Of a stretch of 64,000 nucleotides of DNA, positions 1 to 7,104 are shown in pieces; positions within the stretch are counted from its first letter, which is position 1; each line of letters begins with the position of its first letter. The notes under the pieces are model-generated. The model had not been told where the DNA came from and did not search any database. It saw nothing but the letters and a program-made list of their open reading frames with translations. Source of the DNA: a bacterium (GTDB taxonomy: Bacteria > JAMCPX01); contig JAJYUJ010000002.1 of NCBI GenBank assembly GCA_021792615.1, positions 1 through 64,000 of the forward strand, in the 5' to 3' direction. The position numbers and the translations under genes are program-made.

Positions 1-489
1 GAGGTATATCAGAAAAATATTCCCAAGACCTGCGGCAAGTGTCACGGAGCAGAGTATTATAAATTTACCCAGAGTTTCCATTATAAAAAGCTTGAAACAA
101 CCGGTCAGGGACCAAACTGCGTAACCTGTCACGGTTCCATGGTAACTACGGTGCTGCAACCCGACGATCTGGCGAATGTTTGCGAGCGATGCCATAATGC
201 AAGACTGGGCGTGTTCCCGTATGTTCCTGAGAAAGCCAAGGCTATATTACTCTTACTGCAGGAAAACAAGTCGCTCCTTTCTGCAGACAAAAAACTGTAC
301 ACATCGAAGTCCGATCTTAAACTGCTCGATGCAGCACAGGCAAATATCTCATCCGCACGTCTCGAGTGGCACACCTTCGACCTGGATGCAATTTTAGGAT
401 ACTTACAGAATGCATACGGATCGCTTCAGCAGTTGAACCAACCCGCAAAAACAGCTATACAGAAAAAACCTGCCACAAAGAAGAAATAA
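1..489 (+). CDS. Multiheme c-type cytochrome, 3' part (5' end outside window)
   Basis: The frame is open from base 1, so the start lies upstream; 162 residues are visible. Three CxxCH heme-binding motifs are seen: CGKCH (residues 11-15), CVTCH (40-44) and CERCH (61-65). A mostly helical tail follows, ending in a Lys/Ala-rich stretch. Spacing of the motifs and the histidines between them resemble periplasmic multiheme cytochromes c that carry electrons between the membrane and periplasmic enzymes in anaerobes. More hemes may lie in the missing N-terminal part, so the subfamily cannot be named. A hairpin follows the stop and separates this gene from the convergent ankyrin gene. Confidence 0.85.
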   Translation, partial: EVYQKNIPKTCGKCHGAEYYKFTQSFHYKKLETTGQGPNCVTCHGSMVTTVLQPDDLANVCERCHNARLGVFPYVPEKAKAILLLLQENKSLLSADKKLYTSKSDLKLLDAAQANISSARLEWHTFDLDAILGYLQNAYGSLQQLNQPAKTAIQKKPATKKK

Positions 490-502
490 TACCTGCAGAG
501 AA

Positions 503-546
503 TCTTGCATTATAGCGCGCATCTTCTACGCCGCTATAATGCAAGA
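503..546. terminator. Perfect 15-bp inverted repeat between convergent genes, probable bidirectional terminator
   Basis: Arms 503-517 and 532-546 are exact reverse complements (TCTTGCATTATAGCG and its complement) around a 14-base loop. The element sits 14 bases after the cytochrome stop and 6 bases from the stop of the opposite-strand ankyrin gene. There is no clean T-tract on either side, so factor-independent termination is inferred from position; it could also be a palindromic repeat. Confidence 0.55.
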
Positions 547-551
547 ATACA

Positions 552-1025
552 TCAATACGATTTGTCTATCTCGGCCTTTTTCAGAAGATTGACAATGTCC
601 GTATGGTCTTCTGCTGCTGCCCATGATAAGGCACTGTCGCCGAATTTGTCTATGACATTTATAAAGGCGCCGTGCTTCAGTAAGAGCTTGACTGTGTCTA
701 TATGTCCCGAGTACGCTGAGAGCATGAGGGCCGTCTGTCCATCAGCATTCTTTGTATTAACATTCATGCCCGCCTGCAAAAACAGTTCGACTACCTTAGT
801 GTTGCCTTCCCTTGCACTGTTCAAAAATTGTTCCGGAGTATACTGAACATTCAGCTTGCTTAAATCCTTGCGTGCTGTTTCCGGGCTCCTGGTACATCCC
901 ATAAAAGCCACCGACGATAAGAATAATAGAATAAACAACGCTCCTGCATACTGATAAACCGATCGTGCCCCTCGCTTCTCCAATCTTTGAACATCCCCCA
1001 TACCAAACATTTGTTTGATTTCCAT
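552..1025 (-). CDS. Ankyrin-repeat lipoprotein
   Basis: 157 residues. An N-terminal hydrophobic segment ends in a lipobox-like FMGC (Cys44), which suggests export and lipid anchoring. The rest (about residues 60-155) is two to three ankyrin repeats, visible as DGQTALMLSAYSGH and the degenerate FGDSALSWAAAEDH. Ankyrin repeats bind other proteins, so a scaffolding or inhibitor role in the periplasm is the most that can be said. The long charged stretch before the signal segment makes the true start uncertain; Met6 or Met9 are alternatives. A purine-rich ribosome site (GGGAGGAGGG) precedes the first ATG. Confidence 0.75.
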   Translation of the reverse strand: MEIKQMFGMGDVQRLEKRGARSVYQYAGALFILLFLSSVAFMGCTRSPETARKDLSKLNVQYTPEQFLNSAREGNTKVVELFLQAGMNVNTKNADGQTALMLSAYSGHIDTVKLLLKHGAFINVIDKFGDSALSWAAAEDHTDIVNLLKKAEIDKSY

Positions 1026-1115
1026 TTTTCCCTCCTCCCATTATATCTTTATTCAAATAAATTACGAATGTCAATATGATAAAACAATGGTTCTTGTTCC
1101 TGTTCGCGATAACCT

Positions 1116-1144
1116 TTGACTCGAAAAGGGAGATACCGTATAGT
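1116..1144 (+). promoter_or_regulatory. Sigma-70-type promoter for the MFS gene
   Basis: TTGACT (1116-1121), a 17-base spacer and TATAGT (1139-1144), about 30 bases before the GTG start at 1174. Each box is one mismatch from consensus and the spacing is ideal. Confidence 0.6.
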
Positions 1145-1173
1145 GCACCTATCATAGTAAGGAGGAGGTTACA

Positions 1174-2406
1174 GTGGAACAAACTCAGGCAAAATACGGT
1201 TCTTACCGGTGGGTGGTTTTGGTACTCTTCATGTTTCAGGTTATTCTCACGCAGTTCTTATGGCTTAACTTTGCCGCTATACAGCCGACGATCGAAAAGC
1301 TTTTGAGCATATCCGATTTTCAATTCGTTTTGCTGCTCTCTGTTTTTAATATATTCAATCTTCTGCTTTCCCTGCCTGTAGGGGCCATACTTGATTCAAA
1401 GGGCTTTAAATTTACCGTGGGTCTGGGATCGATCATCATGGCTGTTGCCGTATTATTAAGACTTAAATCAGATAGTTATGGATGGATCCTTGCAGGCCAG
1501 ATCGGCGTTGCCATTGCCCAGCCTTTTATCGTGAACAGCGGCGCAAAGCTCGCATCCGTGTGGTTCAATAAAAACGAAGAGGCCCTTGCAAACGGGCTTG
1601 CATCCATGGCCATGTTCATCGGCATGATAGCAGGTCTTGTCATAACCCCGATCATTATCCAGCATATGGACCTCTTTCATGTCATTGCAGTATACGATGC
1701 GGTGATCGTATTCGGTTCCGTTCTGTTCCTGCTCTTTGCCAAAGATAACCCGGCTATCAGTACGACACTCAAACATGAAGAACAGGCTTATCATCCTATA
1801 CAGGCATACAAACAGCTCTTTCAAATCAAGGAGATGATTGTGCTCGCCTGTATCATGTTCATCGGCGTCGGCTTTTTCAACGGATTCACCAACTGGCTGG
1901 ATAAGCTTTTGCTCCCCCAGGGCTTCTCTGAAGATCAAAGCGGGATTATTGGAGGTATTCTCGTTGGAGGGGGCATTATCGGCGCTGTTGTCATACCAAT
2001 CCTGTCGGATATAGTTAAAAGAAGAAAACCATTTCTTATTATTGGAACAATAGCTGCGGGTGTTTTTATGTACCCGCTAACACATACAAAAGATTATACC
2101 ACGGCAATCGTGCTCGCCGGAATCCTCGGGTTCATGGTCATATCGTTGCTGCCCATCCTGTTCCAGATGACCATAGAAGTTGTCGGCGAACGGCTGACCG
2201 GCAGCGCCACAGGCATGCTCTGGGTATTCGGTGCAACCGGGGCAATCATAACCATCTACAGTATGGAATTTATCGGTGAGCGGACAAAAGATTTCCGCAA
2301 TGGTATATGGGTTTTGATGGTTTTGTTCCTCATCGCCTTCATCCTGTCTCTCCTGTTGAAAGAAACCTATGGCCGTCAGCACAACAACGCGTCAACAAAG
2401 CAATAA
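1174..2406 (+). CDS. Major facilitator superfamily transporter
   Basis: 410 residues with about twelve hydrophobic segments in two halves and a charged central loop near residues 195-215, the usual MFS plan. The loop after helix 2 (PVGAILDSKGFK) matches the family's conserved inter-helix 2/3 region. The inner membrane is the expected site; the substrate cannot be told from sequence. It starts with GTG, chosen because a strong ribosome site (AAGGAGGAGG, 1159-1168) lies just before it. The lipid kinase follows 9 bases later, so the two are probably co-transcribed. Confidence 0.85.
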   Translation: MEQTQAKYGSYRWVVLVLFMFQVILTQFLWLNFAAIQPTIEKLLSISDFQFVLLLSVFNIFNLLLSLPVGAILDSKGFKFTVGLGSIIMAVAVLLRLKSDSYGWILAGQIGVAIAQPFIVNSGAKLASVWFNKNEEALANGLASMAMFIGMIAGLVITPIIIQHMDLFHVIAVYDAVIVFGSVLFLLFAKDNPAISTTLKHEEQAYHPIQAYKQLFQIKEMIVLACIMFIGVGFFNGFTNWLDKLLLPQGFSEDQSGIIGGILVGGGIIGAVVIPILSDIVKRRKPFLIIGTIAAGVFMYPLTHTKDYTTAIVLAGILGFMVISLLPILFQMTIEVVGERLTGSATGMLWVFGATGAIITIYSMEFIGERTKDFRNGIWVLMVLFLIAFILSLLLKETYGRQHNNASTKQ

Positions 2407-2415
2407 GAGCCGTCG

Positions 2416-3348
2416 ATGATCGATTTGTTAAAAACATTTGCCGTCGTTAATCTACGGTCGGCAAATGGCAGGACTGAGAAGCTTTGGCCTGACATAAAAC
2501 AGACTTTATCCGAAGCCGTCGGCAACTTCGATTTTGCATTCACAACCGGGCAATACACGGCTCCGGATATCACAAAAAAGGCAATCAAATCCGGCTTTGA
2601 CCGCATTATATCCGTCGGCGGTGATGGAACTCTGAACGAAGTTGTCAACGGTTTTTTTGAACATGATATGCCGGTAAACCCTAAGGCAGCCCTCGGCGTC
2701 ATCTCCATGGGAACAGGGGCCGATTTCATTAAGACCATGGGCATACCAAAACCATACAAGGATGCCGCAAGGATTATAAAAAATGCAAAGACAAAGACAC
2801 TGGATGTTGGCAAAATCAAATTTATGGCACACAACGGGAAGGAAACAGTCCGGTATTTTATCAATATTGCGGATGCGGGTATCGGGGGCGAAACAGTCGA
2901 CCGGGTAAACAGGACGACCAAGGCGTTTGGCGGCTTTATCTCTTTTCTTTGGGGTACCGTCATGACGCTCATCACCTATAAGAATAAAAATATCACCATA
3001 ACACTTGATACCGGCAAACCCTACACCACGGAGATCAACATGCTTACCATTGCAAACTGCCAGTTCTTCGGAGGCGGCATGCACATTGCTCCGAAGGCAG
3101 TGCCGGACGACGGCGTGTTCGATATCGTGACCATAGGGAAAGCAGGGTTTATAGATTTTCTAAGAAATTCATCGAAGATCTACAAGGGCACGCATATCAA
3201 TGATCCCATGATCGGGTACACGAACGCAAAACATGTCGAGCTTACGTCCCCGGACAGGGTCTTGCTCGATGTGGACGGCGAGCAGCCGGGCATGCTGCCG
3301 GCAACATTCGATATTCTGCCCGGCAGTATAAAGGTAATCGTACCATAA
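2416..3348 (+). CDS. Diacylglycerol/lipid kinase family protein (DagK catalytic fold)
   Basis: 310 residues. The nucleotide-binding signature GGDGTLNEV is near residue 63 and a GTGADF loop (usually GTGNDF) near residue 98, with the two-domain layout of the YegS/BmrU/DgkB lipid kinases. Members phosphorylate diacylglycerol, sphingoid bases or phosphatidylglycerol with ATP; the lipid used here is unknown. Length is normal for the family (about 300). It follows the MFS gene closely and precedes the ferritin-like/VIT gene by 16 bases, so the three may form one operon. Confidence 0.88.
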   Translation: MIDLLKTFAVVNLRSANGRTEKLWPDIKQTLSEAVGNFDFAFTTGQYTAPDITKKAIKSGFDRIISVGGDGTLNEVVNGFFEHDMPVNPKAALGVISMGTGADFIKTMGIPKPYKDAARIIKNAKTKTLDVGKIKFMAHNGKETVRYFINIADAGIGGETVDRVNRTTKAFGGFISFLWGTVMTLITYKNKNITITLDTGKPYTTEINMLTIANCQFFGGGMHIAPKAVPDDGVFDIVTIGKAGFIDFLRNSSKIYKGTHINDPMIGYTNAKHVELTSPDRVLLDVDGEQPGMLPATFDILPGSIKVIVP

Positions 3349-3364
3349 TCCATAGGTAAGAACT

Positions 3365-4243
3365 ATGAACGAAAAGATTTCGAATCCAGAATTGAAAAAC
3401 GCCCTTTTAGCATTCCAGAAAAACGAGATTACAGAGCACTTTGTTTATAAGAAACTATCGCAGGGATCGAAGAACAAAAACCAGGATGTGCTTTCAAGGA
3501 TAAGCGAGGATGAGCTCCGGCATTATGGAATATGGAAAAAATATACCCATGCCGAGGTAAAGCCGGACACTCTCAAAATCTTTTTTTACGTAGCTCTCGT
3601 GAAACTGTTCAGCCTGACATTTGCAATTAAGTTGATGGAGAAGGGAGAAGACAATGCACAGTGCAGTTATAAGCAAATTGTCGATGATTTTCCGGAGGCA
3701 TCACAGGTTATGGCAGAAGAGGAAAGACACGAGAAAGAACTCATAGCCCTTATAGATGAGGATAAGCTGAACTATATCAGCTCTATGATCCTCGGGCTCA
3801 ACGACGCCCTTGTGGAACTGACCGGCACACTTGCAGGATTGTCGTTTGCATTCAAAAACACCAGGCTCATCGGCATAGCGGGGCTGATAACCGGGATTGC
3901 CGCTGCGTTGTCTATGATGTCCTCGGAGTATCTTGCGAAAAAATCCGACAAGGGTGATAAAAATCCCCTCAAGGCATCCCTGTATACCGGTATCGCCTAT
4001 GTAATCGCGGTAGCATTGCTGGTCATGCCGTTTTTTATCTTCCACCTTTACTATACTGCCATCTTCTCAACACTTGCCATTGCCGTTGTCGTCATACTGT
4101 TCTTCACGTATTTTATCTCCGTTACGAAAGAGGTGCCTTTCCTGAGCAGGTTCCTTGAAATGAGTGCCATAAGCCTCGGTGTTGCAGGACTATCGTTTTT
4201 AATCGGCTACGGCCTCAGGGTATTCCTGCACGTAAACATGTAG
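3365..4243 (+). CDS. Ferritin-like (rubrerythrin-type) domain fused to VIT1/CCC1 membrane domain
   Basis: 292 residues. The N-terminal half (about 5-130) looks like a rubrerythrin four-helix bundle with EDELRHY and EEERHEKE, the Exx(R)H-type di-iron ligand motifs. The C-terminal half (about 135-290) has four to five hydrophobic helices beginning with SMILGLNDALVELTG, the VIT1/CCC1 signature. This matches the erythrin-VIT (MbfA-like) architecture, membrane proteins linked to iron or manganese export and peroxide tolerance in bacteria. Direction of transport and metal are inferred from the family. Good ligand conservation suggests an active ferroxidase-like site. Confidence 0.85.
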   Translation: MNEKISNPELKNALLAFQKNEITEHFVYKKLSQGSKNKNQDVLSRISEDELRHYGIWKKYTHAEVKPDTLKIFFYVALVKLFSLTFAIKLMEKGEDNAQCSYKQIVDDFPEASQVMAEEERHEKELIALIDEDKLNYISSMILGLNDALVELTGTLAGLSFAFKNTRLIGIAGLITGIAAALSMMSSEYLAKKSDKGDKNPLKASLYTGIAYVIAVALLVMPFFIFHLYYTAIFSTLAIAVVVILFFTYFISVTKEVPFLSRFLEMSAISLGVAGLSFLIGYGLRVFLHVNM

Positions 4244-4422
4244 GTACCGCACTACGACAAAACAGGCAATCTGAAGTAGGATTTTTAAATGAAACACAAG
4301 CGTAATATAATATCAATGTCAGAAACAAGGAACATTGATCTTCTTAGGTTAGATGGTATGATTGGGTGCAAAGGTGTTGTGACTTATACGTGGTATTTGA
4401 ACAATATTAAAAGGAGGACAAA

Positions 4423-4611
4423 ATGAAAAAAGATACAGAAATGATATCTGCACGCCAATTACATGAACGAGGATGGAATGCGACATTAATATATTATTAT
4501 TTTCCTACTCCACACAATGTACGTATAGGTAACCAGGGTAATTTGGCACGCCTATATTATTTAGATCAAGTTGAAGCAATAGAAAAAACAGATGAATTTA
4601 ATAAAATATAA
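4423..4611 (+). CDS. Small uncharacterised protein with RGW-type N-terminal domain, possibly truncated
   Basis: 62 residues after a strong ribosome site (AAAAGGAGGA). The pattern ISARQLHERGW, a short hydrophobic helix, then RLYYLDQVEAIEKTDEF resembles a small domain seen in many bacterial hypothetical proteins (RGWT...LY...VE..E). After the TAA at 4609-4611 the same frame continues for 18 codons (to the TAG at 4666-4668) with a Ser/Lys-rich sequence of the kind that normally finishes this domain. The stop may therefore be a recent nonsense change. The function is unknown. Base composition is clearly more AT-rich than in the genes before it. Confidence 0.5.
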   Translation: MKKDTEMISARQLHERGWNATLIYYYFPTPHNVRIGNQGNLARLYYLDQVEAIEKTDEFNKI

Positions 4612-4684
4612 AATAGCCGAGCAAAATCATACAGTGTACCTATAAAAGAAGTAAAAGAAAAAGTATAGAGGCGGATAAAGTAAA

Positions 4685-5269
4685 ATGAAGAAAATTATAT
4701 TAATGTTGTTAATATCAATTATAGAGATTACAGTCATAGGATGTAACCGCGATTATTACGGAGATGTAGCTACTCTTCGTAACCCACAATATAACGATGC
4801 GAAAATTTCTAAAATCATGGTATTTGTGCCAGTAAGAAATATTGCACTCCAAAAAGCCACGGAAAAGCGGTTTGTTAAAGAATTTTTAAATAATGGCGTA
4901 AAAGCGGTCGAAAGCTATACTATATTTTCGCCTCTGAAATCGTATTCTCCACAAGAAATGACAGATATATTCAGAAAAAATGGAATAGATGCTTATATGA
5001 TAGTGAGTTTCACAAACACTTCCACCTCCATTAGTACTTATTATAACACATATACTACTGATTGGAGAACAAGTGGAAGTTCAAATACAACCTTAAATTA
5101 TTTCACAGATACGAAATTGTTTTTGGTAAATGAAGCCGATCCAATCTGGGAAGCACAGTATATTCTCTATGATTATCTTATTTCAGATTATAATGATATA
5201 GGTTATTTTGCGAGGCAGATAGTAGGCGCGTATGTCCGAGATTTTAAGAAAACTGAACACAAGCAATAA
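4685..5269 (+). CDS. AT-rich lipoprotein of unknown function
   Basis: 194 residues with a lipoprotein signal peptide ending in VIGC (Cys20). The mature part has a mixed alpha/beta pattern: a strand-like segment KIMVFVPV, an acidic-basic helix, FRKNGIDAYMIVSF, then a long Ser/Thr/Tyr-rich loop. The layout recalls small outer-membrane or periplasmic lipoproteins with a DUF4136-like fold, but I do not recognise it firmly. Codon usage favours AT-ending codons far more than the neighbouring housekeeping genes, which suggests horizontal transfer along with the rest of the 4.4-9.2 kb island. Confidence 0.65.
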   Translation: MKKIILMLLISIIEITVIGCNRDYYGDVATLRNPQYNDAKISKIMVFVPVRNIALQKATEKRFVKEFLNNGVKAVESYTIFSPLKSYSPQEMTDIFRKNGIDAYMIVSFTNTSTSISTYYNTYTTDWRTSGSSNTTLNYFTDTKLFLVNEADPIWEAQYILYDYLISDYNDIGYFARQIVGAYVRDFKKTEHKQ

Positions 5270-5314
5270 ATGATGAGAGATGCCCGGCTTAAATATTGAG
5301 ATTCGGGATTCTGG

Positions 5315-5335
5315 ATTCCGTGTCAAGCACGGAAT
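5315..5335. repeat. Short hairpin of the 'ATTCCGTG' dispersed repeat type
   Basis: ATTCCGTG (5315-5322) and CACGGAAT (5328-5335) form an 8-bp stem with a five-base loop, inside a longer stretch of the GGATTC...GGAATGAC style repeated elsewhere in this window (7954-8006, 9650-9812, 30430-30490). It lies 46 bases after the lipoprotein gene. Confidence 0.5.
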
Positions 5336-5418
5336 AACAGAATGGGAAGCGGGCGTGATAGGTATTATAGGAACATCTGGCCCTGTTTTCTTATTTTCCT
5401 CTTCAATAGAAGTCCCGC

Positions 5419-5447
5419 TTGATTTTGTATTCATAATCGAATACAAT
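5419..5447 (+). promoter_or_regulatory. Sigma-70-type promoter of the HTH-MNT/HEPN pair
   Basis: TTGATT (5419-5424), a 17-base spacer and TACAAT (5442-5447), about 30 bases before the ATG at 5477. It is overlapped by the inverted repeats listed next, so the promoter looks repressible. Confidence 0.6.
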
Positions 5448-5467
5448 TGTATTCAAATCTGAATACA
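5426..5467. promoter_or_regulatory. Tandem operator: two TGTATTC-N6-GAATACA inverted repeats
   Basis: TGTATTC-N6-GAATACA occurs at 5426-5445 and again at 5448-5467, 22 bp apart (two helical turns). Between them the half sites also create a perfect 16-bp palindrome at 5439-5454. The first copy covers the promoter spacer and -10 box, the second covers the probable transcription start. The next gene encodes an N-terminal winged-helix domain, so autoregulation is the simplest reading. Confidence 0.7.
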
Positions 5468-5476
5468 GACAAAGTT

Positions 5477-6061
5477 ATGTTAAATAGTTTATTCAAATCA
5501 AAGATAAGAAAGAACATTCTTGCCAGATTTTTTGCAAATGAAAGCAAGCGGTTTTATATCAACGAAATGGCAAGACTTGCAGGCACAACACAGGGAACCT
5601 GCAGGCGCGAGCTCAACAAGCTTGTTGATACGGGCATACTGCATACTTCAAGAGAGGGCAACCTACAATACTATCGGATAAATACAGGCTATCCTCTTTA
5701 TAATGAATTCAGGTCTATAATAATAAAGACTGTGGGGATTGAGGCAAGCATACGTAGCGCCTTGCACACGGTACAGGGGATTGATTACGCCTTTATCTTC
5801 GGTTCGTATGCGAAAGATGAATTTAAACCTGAATCCGATATTGATGTTGTGGTTATAGGTACAGTAAAAGAGCCGCATCTGGTTAAAGTAGTTACAGACA
5901 TTGAGAAGTCTACGGGTAGAGAAATAAATTATCACCTCTATTCGTTGGCAGAGTTCAAAAGTAAGCTTCGTTCAAATTCATTTATGAAGAACATAATAAA
6001 AGAATATATACTGGTGGCGGGAGATGGAAAAGCATTTGGAAAGCTCCTTCAGGGAACTTGA
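5477..6061 (+). CDS. HTH domain fused to MNT nucleotidyltransferase (antitoxin-like)
   Basis: About 194 residues from the ATG at 5477; an upstream TTG at 5447 lies inside the operator and is less likely. An ArsR-like winged helix (about residues 5-75, with YINEMARLAGTTQG and a wing GNLQYYRIN) is followed by a minimal nucleotidyltransferase domain with the signature GSYAKDEF...ESDIDV, that is GS-x10-DxD. MNT proteins of this kind are antitoxins of HEPN toxins (MntA type) that modify the toxin with AMP. Here the DNA-binding domain is in the same chain. It overlaps the HEPN gene by 38 bases, so translation is coupled. No good ribosome site is seen, so the leader is short and possibly weakly translated. 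Confidence 0.8.
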   Translation: MLNSLFKSKIRKNILARFFANESKRFYINEMARLAGTTQGTCRRELNKLVDTGILHTSREGNLQYYRINTGYPLYNEFRSIIIKTVGIEASIRSALHTVQGIDYAFIFGSYAKDEFKPESDIDVVVIGTVKEPHLVKVVTDIEKSTGREINYHLYSLAEFKSKLRSNSFMKNIIKEYILVAGDGKAFGKLLQGT

Positions 6062-6494
6062 AAGAAAAGGTTTGCTCAAGAAAGAAAATATCGGCATTGA
6101 TCAGGTGAAAGCCCTGCTGGAAAGCGCATCAAGGAATATTTATGCCTCGGAAAAGAATATCACGATTGATGAAGAGGCATGCTATACGCTTGCGTACAAT
6201 GGAATGTTGAAGATTGCAAGGGCTGTTCTTTTTATCAATGGATACCGCCCGTATGGCGGACAGCAGCATGCAACGACTATCCGGGTTGCCGGGGAAACAC
6301 TCGGAGATAAGTTCAGAGAACTTATAGGGGTTTTCGATAAAATGCGCAGGAAGAGAAACCAATTTACGTATGATCCCATGCTGCCATTGAGCCGGACAGA
6401 AGCAGAGAACGCACTGCAAACGGCGAAAGATTTTTACAGGAAAGTAAAAATCACATTAGACAATGAATATCCACAACTGAAGTTATTTGACTGA
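6024..6494 (+). CDS. HEPN-domain protein, partner of the HTH-MNT gene
   Basis: 156 residues, all-helical, with the central YNGMLKIARAVLFINGYRP helix and a later MRRKRNQFTYD helix typical of HEPN proteins paired with nucleotidyltransferases. Canonical HepT RNases carry RX4-6H followed by a modifiable Tyr; here the equivalent segment reads RKRNQFTY, with no His at the usual place. It may therefore belong to the RN...Y HEPN subgroup and have altered or no RNase activity. A GGCGGGAG ribosome site immediately precedes the ATG inside the MNT gene. A toxin or nucleic-acid-binding role is inferred from the pairing. Confidence 0.75.
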   Translation: MEKHLESSFRELERKGLLKKENIGIDQVKALLESASRNIYASEKNITIDEEACYTLAYNGMLKIARAVLFINGYRPYGGQQHATTIRVAGETLGDKFRELIGVFDKMRRKRNQFTYDPMLPLSRTEAENALQTAKDFYRKVKITLDNEYPQLKLFD

Positions 6495-6739
6495 CGAGCC
6501 CATTCTTTTCGCATTTTCTTTAATTCGAGTATGGGATCAGATTTTTTGTGTTTCCACATGCCTCTAGCCCTTTCCAAGATCAGAACACGCTCGTGATACG
6601 TGATCAAAGGATATATTGATACTATTGATTTTGCATTAGTTTTGTAAGGCATATATATTACATATAAATATTTATTCAGGAAAAAATCAAATCTTTCTAC
6701 ATGCTCCCAGCTTGTCCCCTCTTGGTTTCGATCGTACAA
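6434..6739 (-). pseudogene. Possible decayed antitoxin-like gene
   Basis: An open frame of 101 codons whose middle section (about 6483-6655) contains ERARGMWKHKK...ELKKMRKEW. That pattern resembles the C-terminal helix of small ribbon-helix-helix or VapB-like antitoxins. The last 20 codons run into the 3' end of the HEPN gene on the other strand, and the N-terminal 30 codons do not look like a family member. I read it as a remnant rather than a working gene; chance resemblance is possible. Confidence 0.3.
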
Positions 6740-6888
6740 GGCAAAAAGGAAGCCATGTTTTTTATAGTCATGCCGATGGAAGAATCACCACGGTTCCCGA
6801 TCATTCGGGGAGAGATCTTGCGCGCCATTTGATTTGAGAAATATTAAGGGAAATTGAGATTACACCGGACGAATTAAAGCTATATTGA
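6721..6888 (+). pseudogene. hicA toxin remnant (5' truncated, in-frame TGA)
   Basis: Frame 1 from 6721 reads LGFDRTRQKGSH, then VFYSHADGRITTVPDH, SGRDLARHLI, a TGA stop at 6835-6837, and EILREIEITPDELKLY before TGA at 6886-6888. This is the HicA double-stranded-RNA-binding-like toxin fold, including the catalytic-His context GSH and the TTVP..H strand. The stop probably replaced a CGA arginine codon (LIREIL). The first 20 or so residues and a hicB partner are missing. The sequence upstream of 6721 shows no HicA similarity, so the 5' end was lost by rearrangement. Confidence 0.65.
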
Positions 6889-7016
6889 AAAAGATATGAA
6901 ATCAGTTACTAAAAATTGCTATAACGGTTTGAACAATAGCCTTTTACCACTCTTTTTATAATCTTATCTTTTCTTTCCGATAAATTTCCGGTATCTATCG
7001 TCTTATAAGTAAACCA

Positions 7017-7087
7017 CGTTAGAAGTTCCTCAATCAATGGTGGATTTTTCATGGGGCAAAAAGTTATAAGCCGCCTAACTTCTAACG
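7017..7087. repeat. Inverted repeat upstream of the HNH nuclease gene
   Basis: CGTTAGAAGTT (7017-7027) and AACTTCTAACG (7077-7087) are exact 11-bp complements 49 bases apart, ending 17 bases before the nuclease start. It could be a leader stem or the ends of a lost small element. Confidence 0.4.
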
Positions 7088-7104
7088 GGGTAAAAGCAGG
7101 AGTT

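Noticed and set aside
5183-5446. Minus-strand open frame of 87 codons
   Set aside because: It covers the end of the lipoprotein gene, a dispersed repeat and the operator; no family resemblance.
5447-5476. TTG start for the HTH-MNT gene at 5447
   Set aside because: It would place the start codon inside the promoter -10 box and the operator; ATG 5477 is more consistent.
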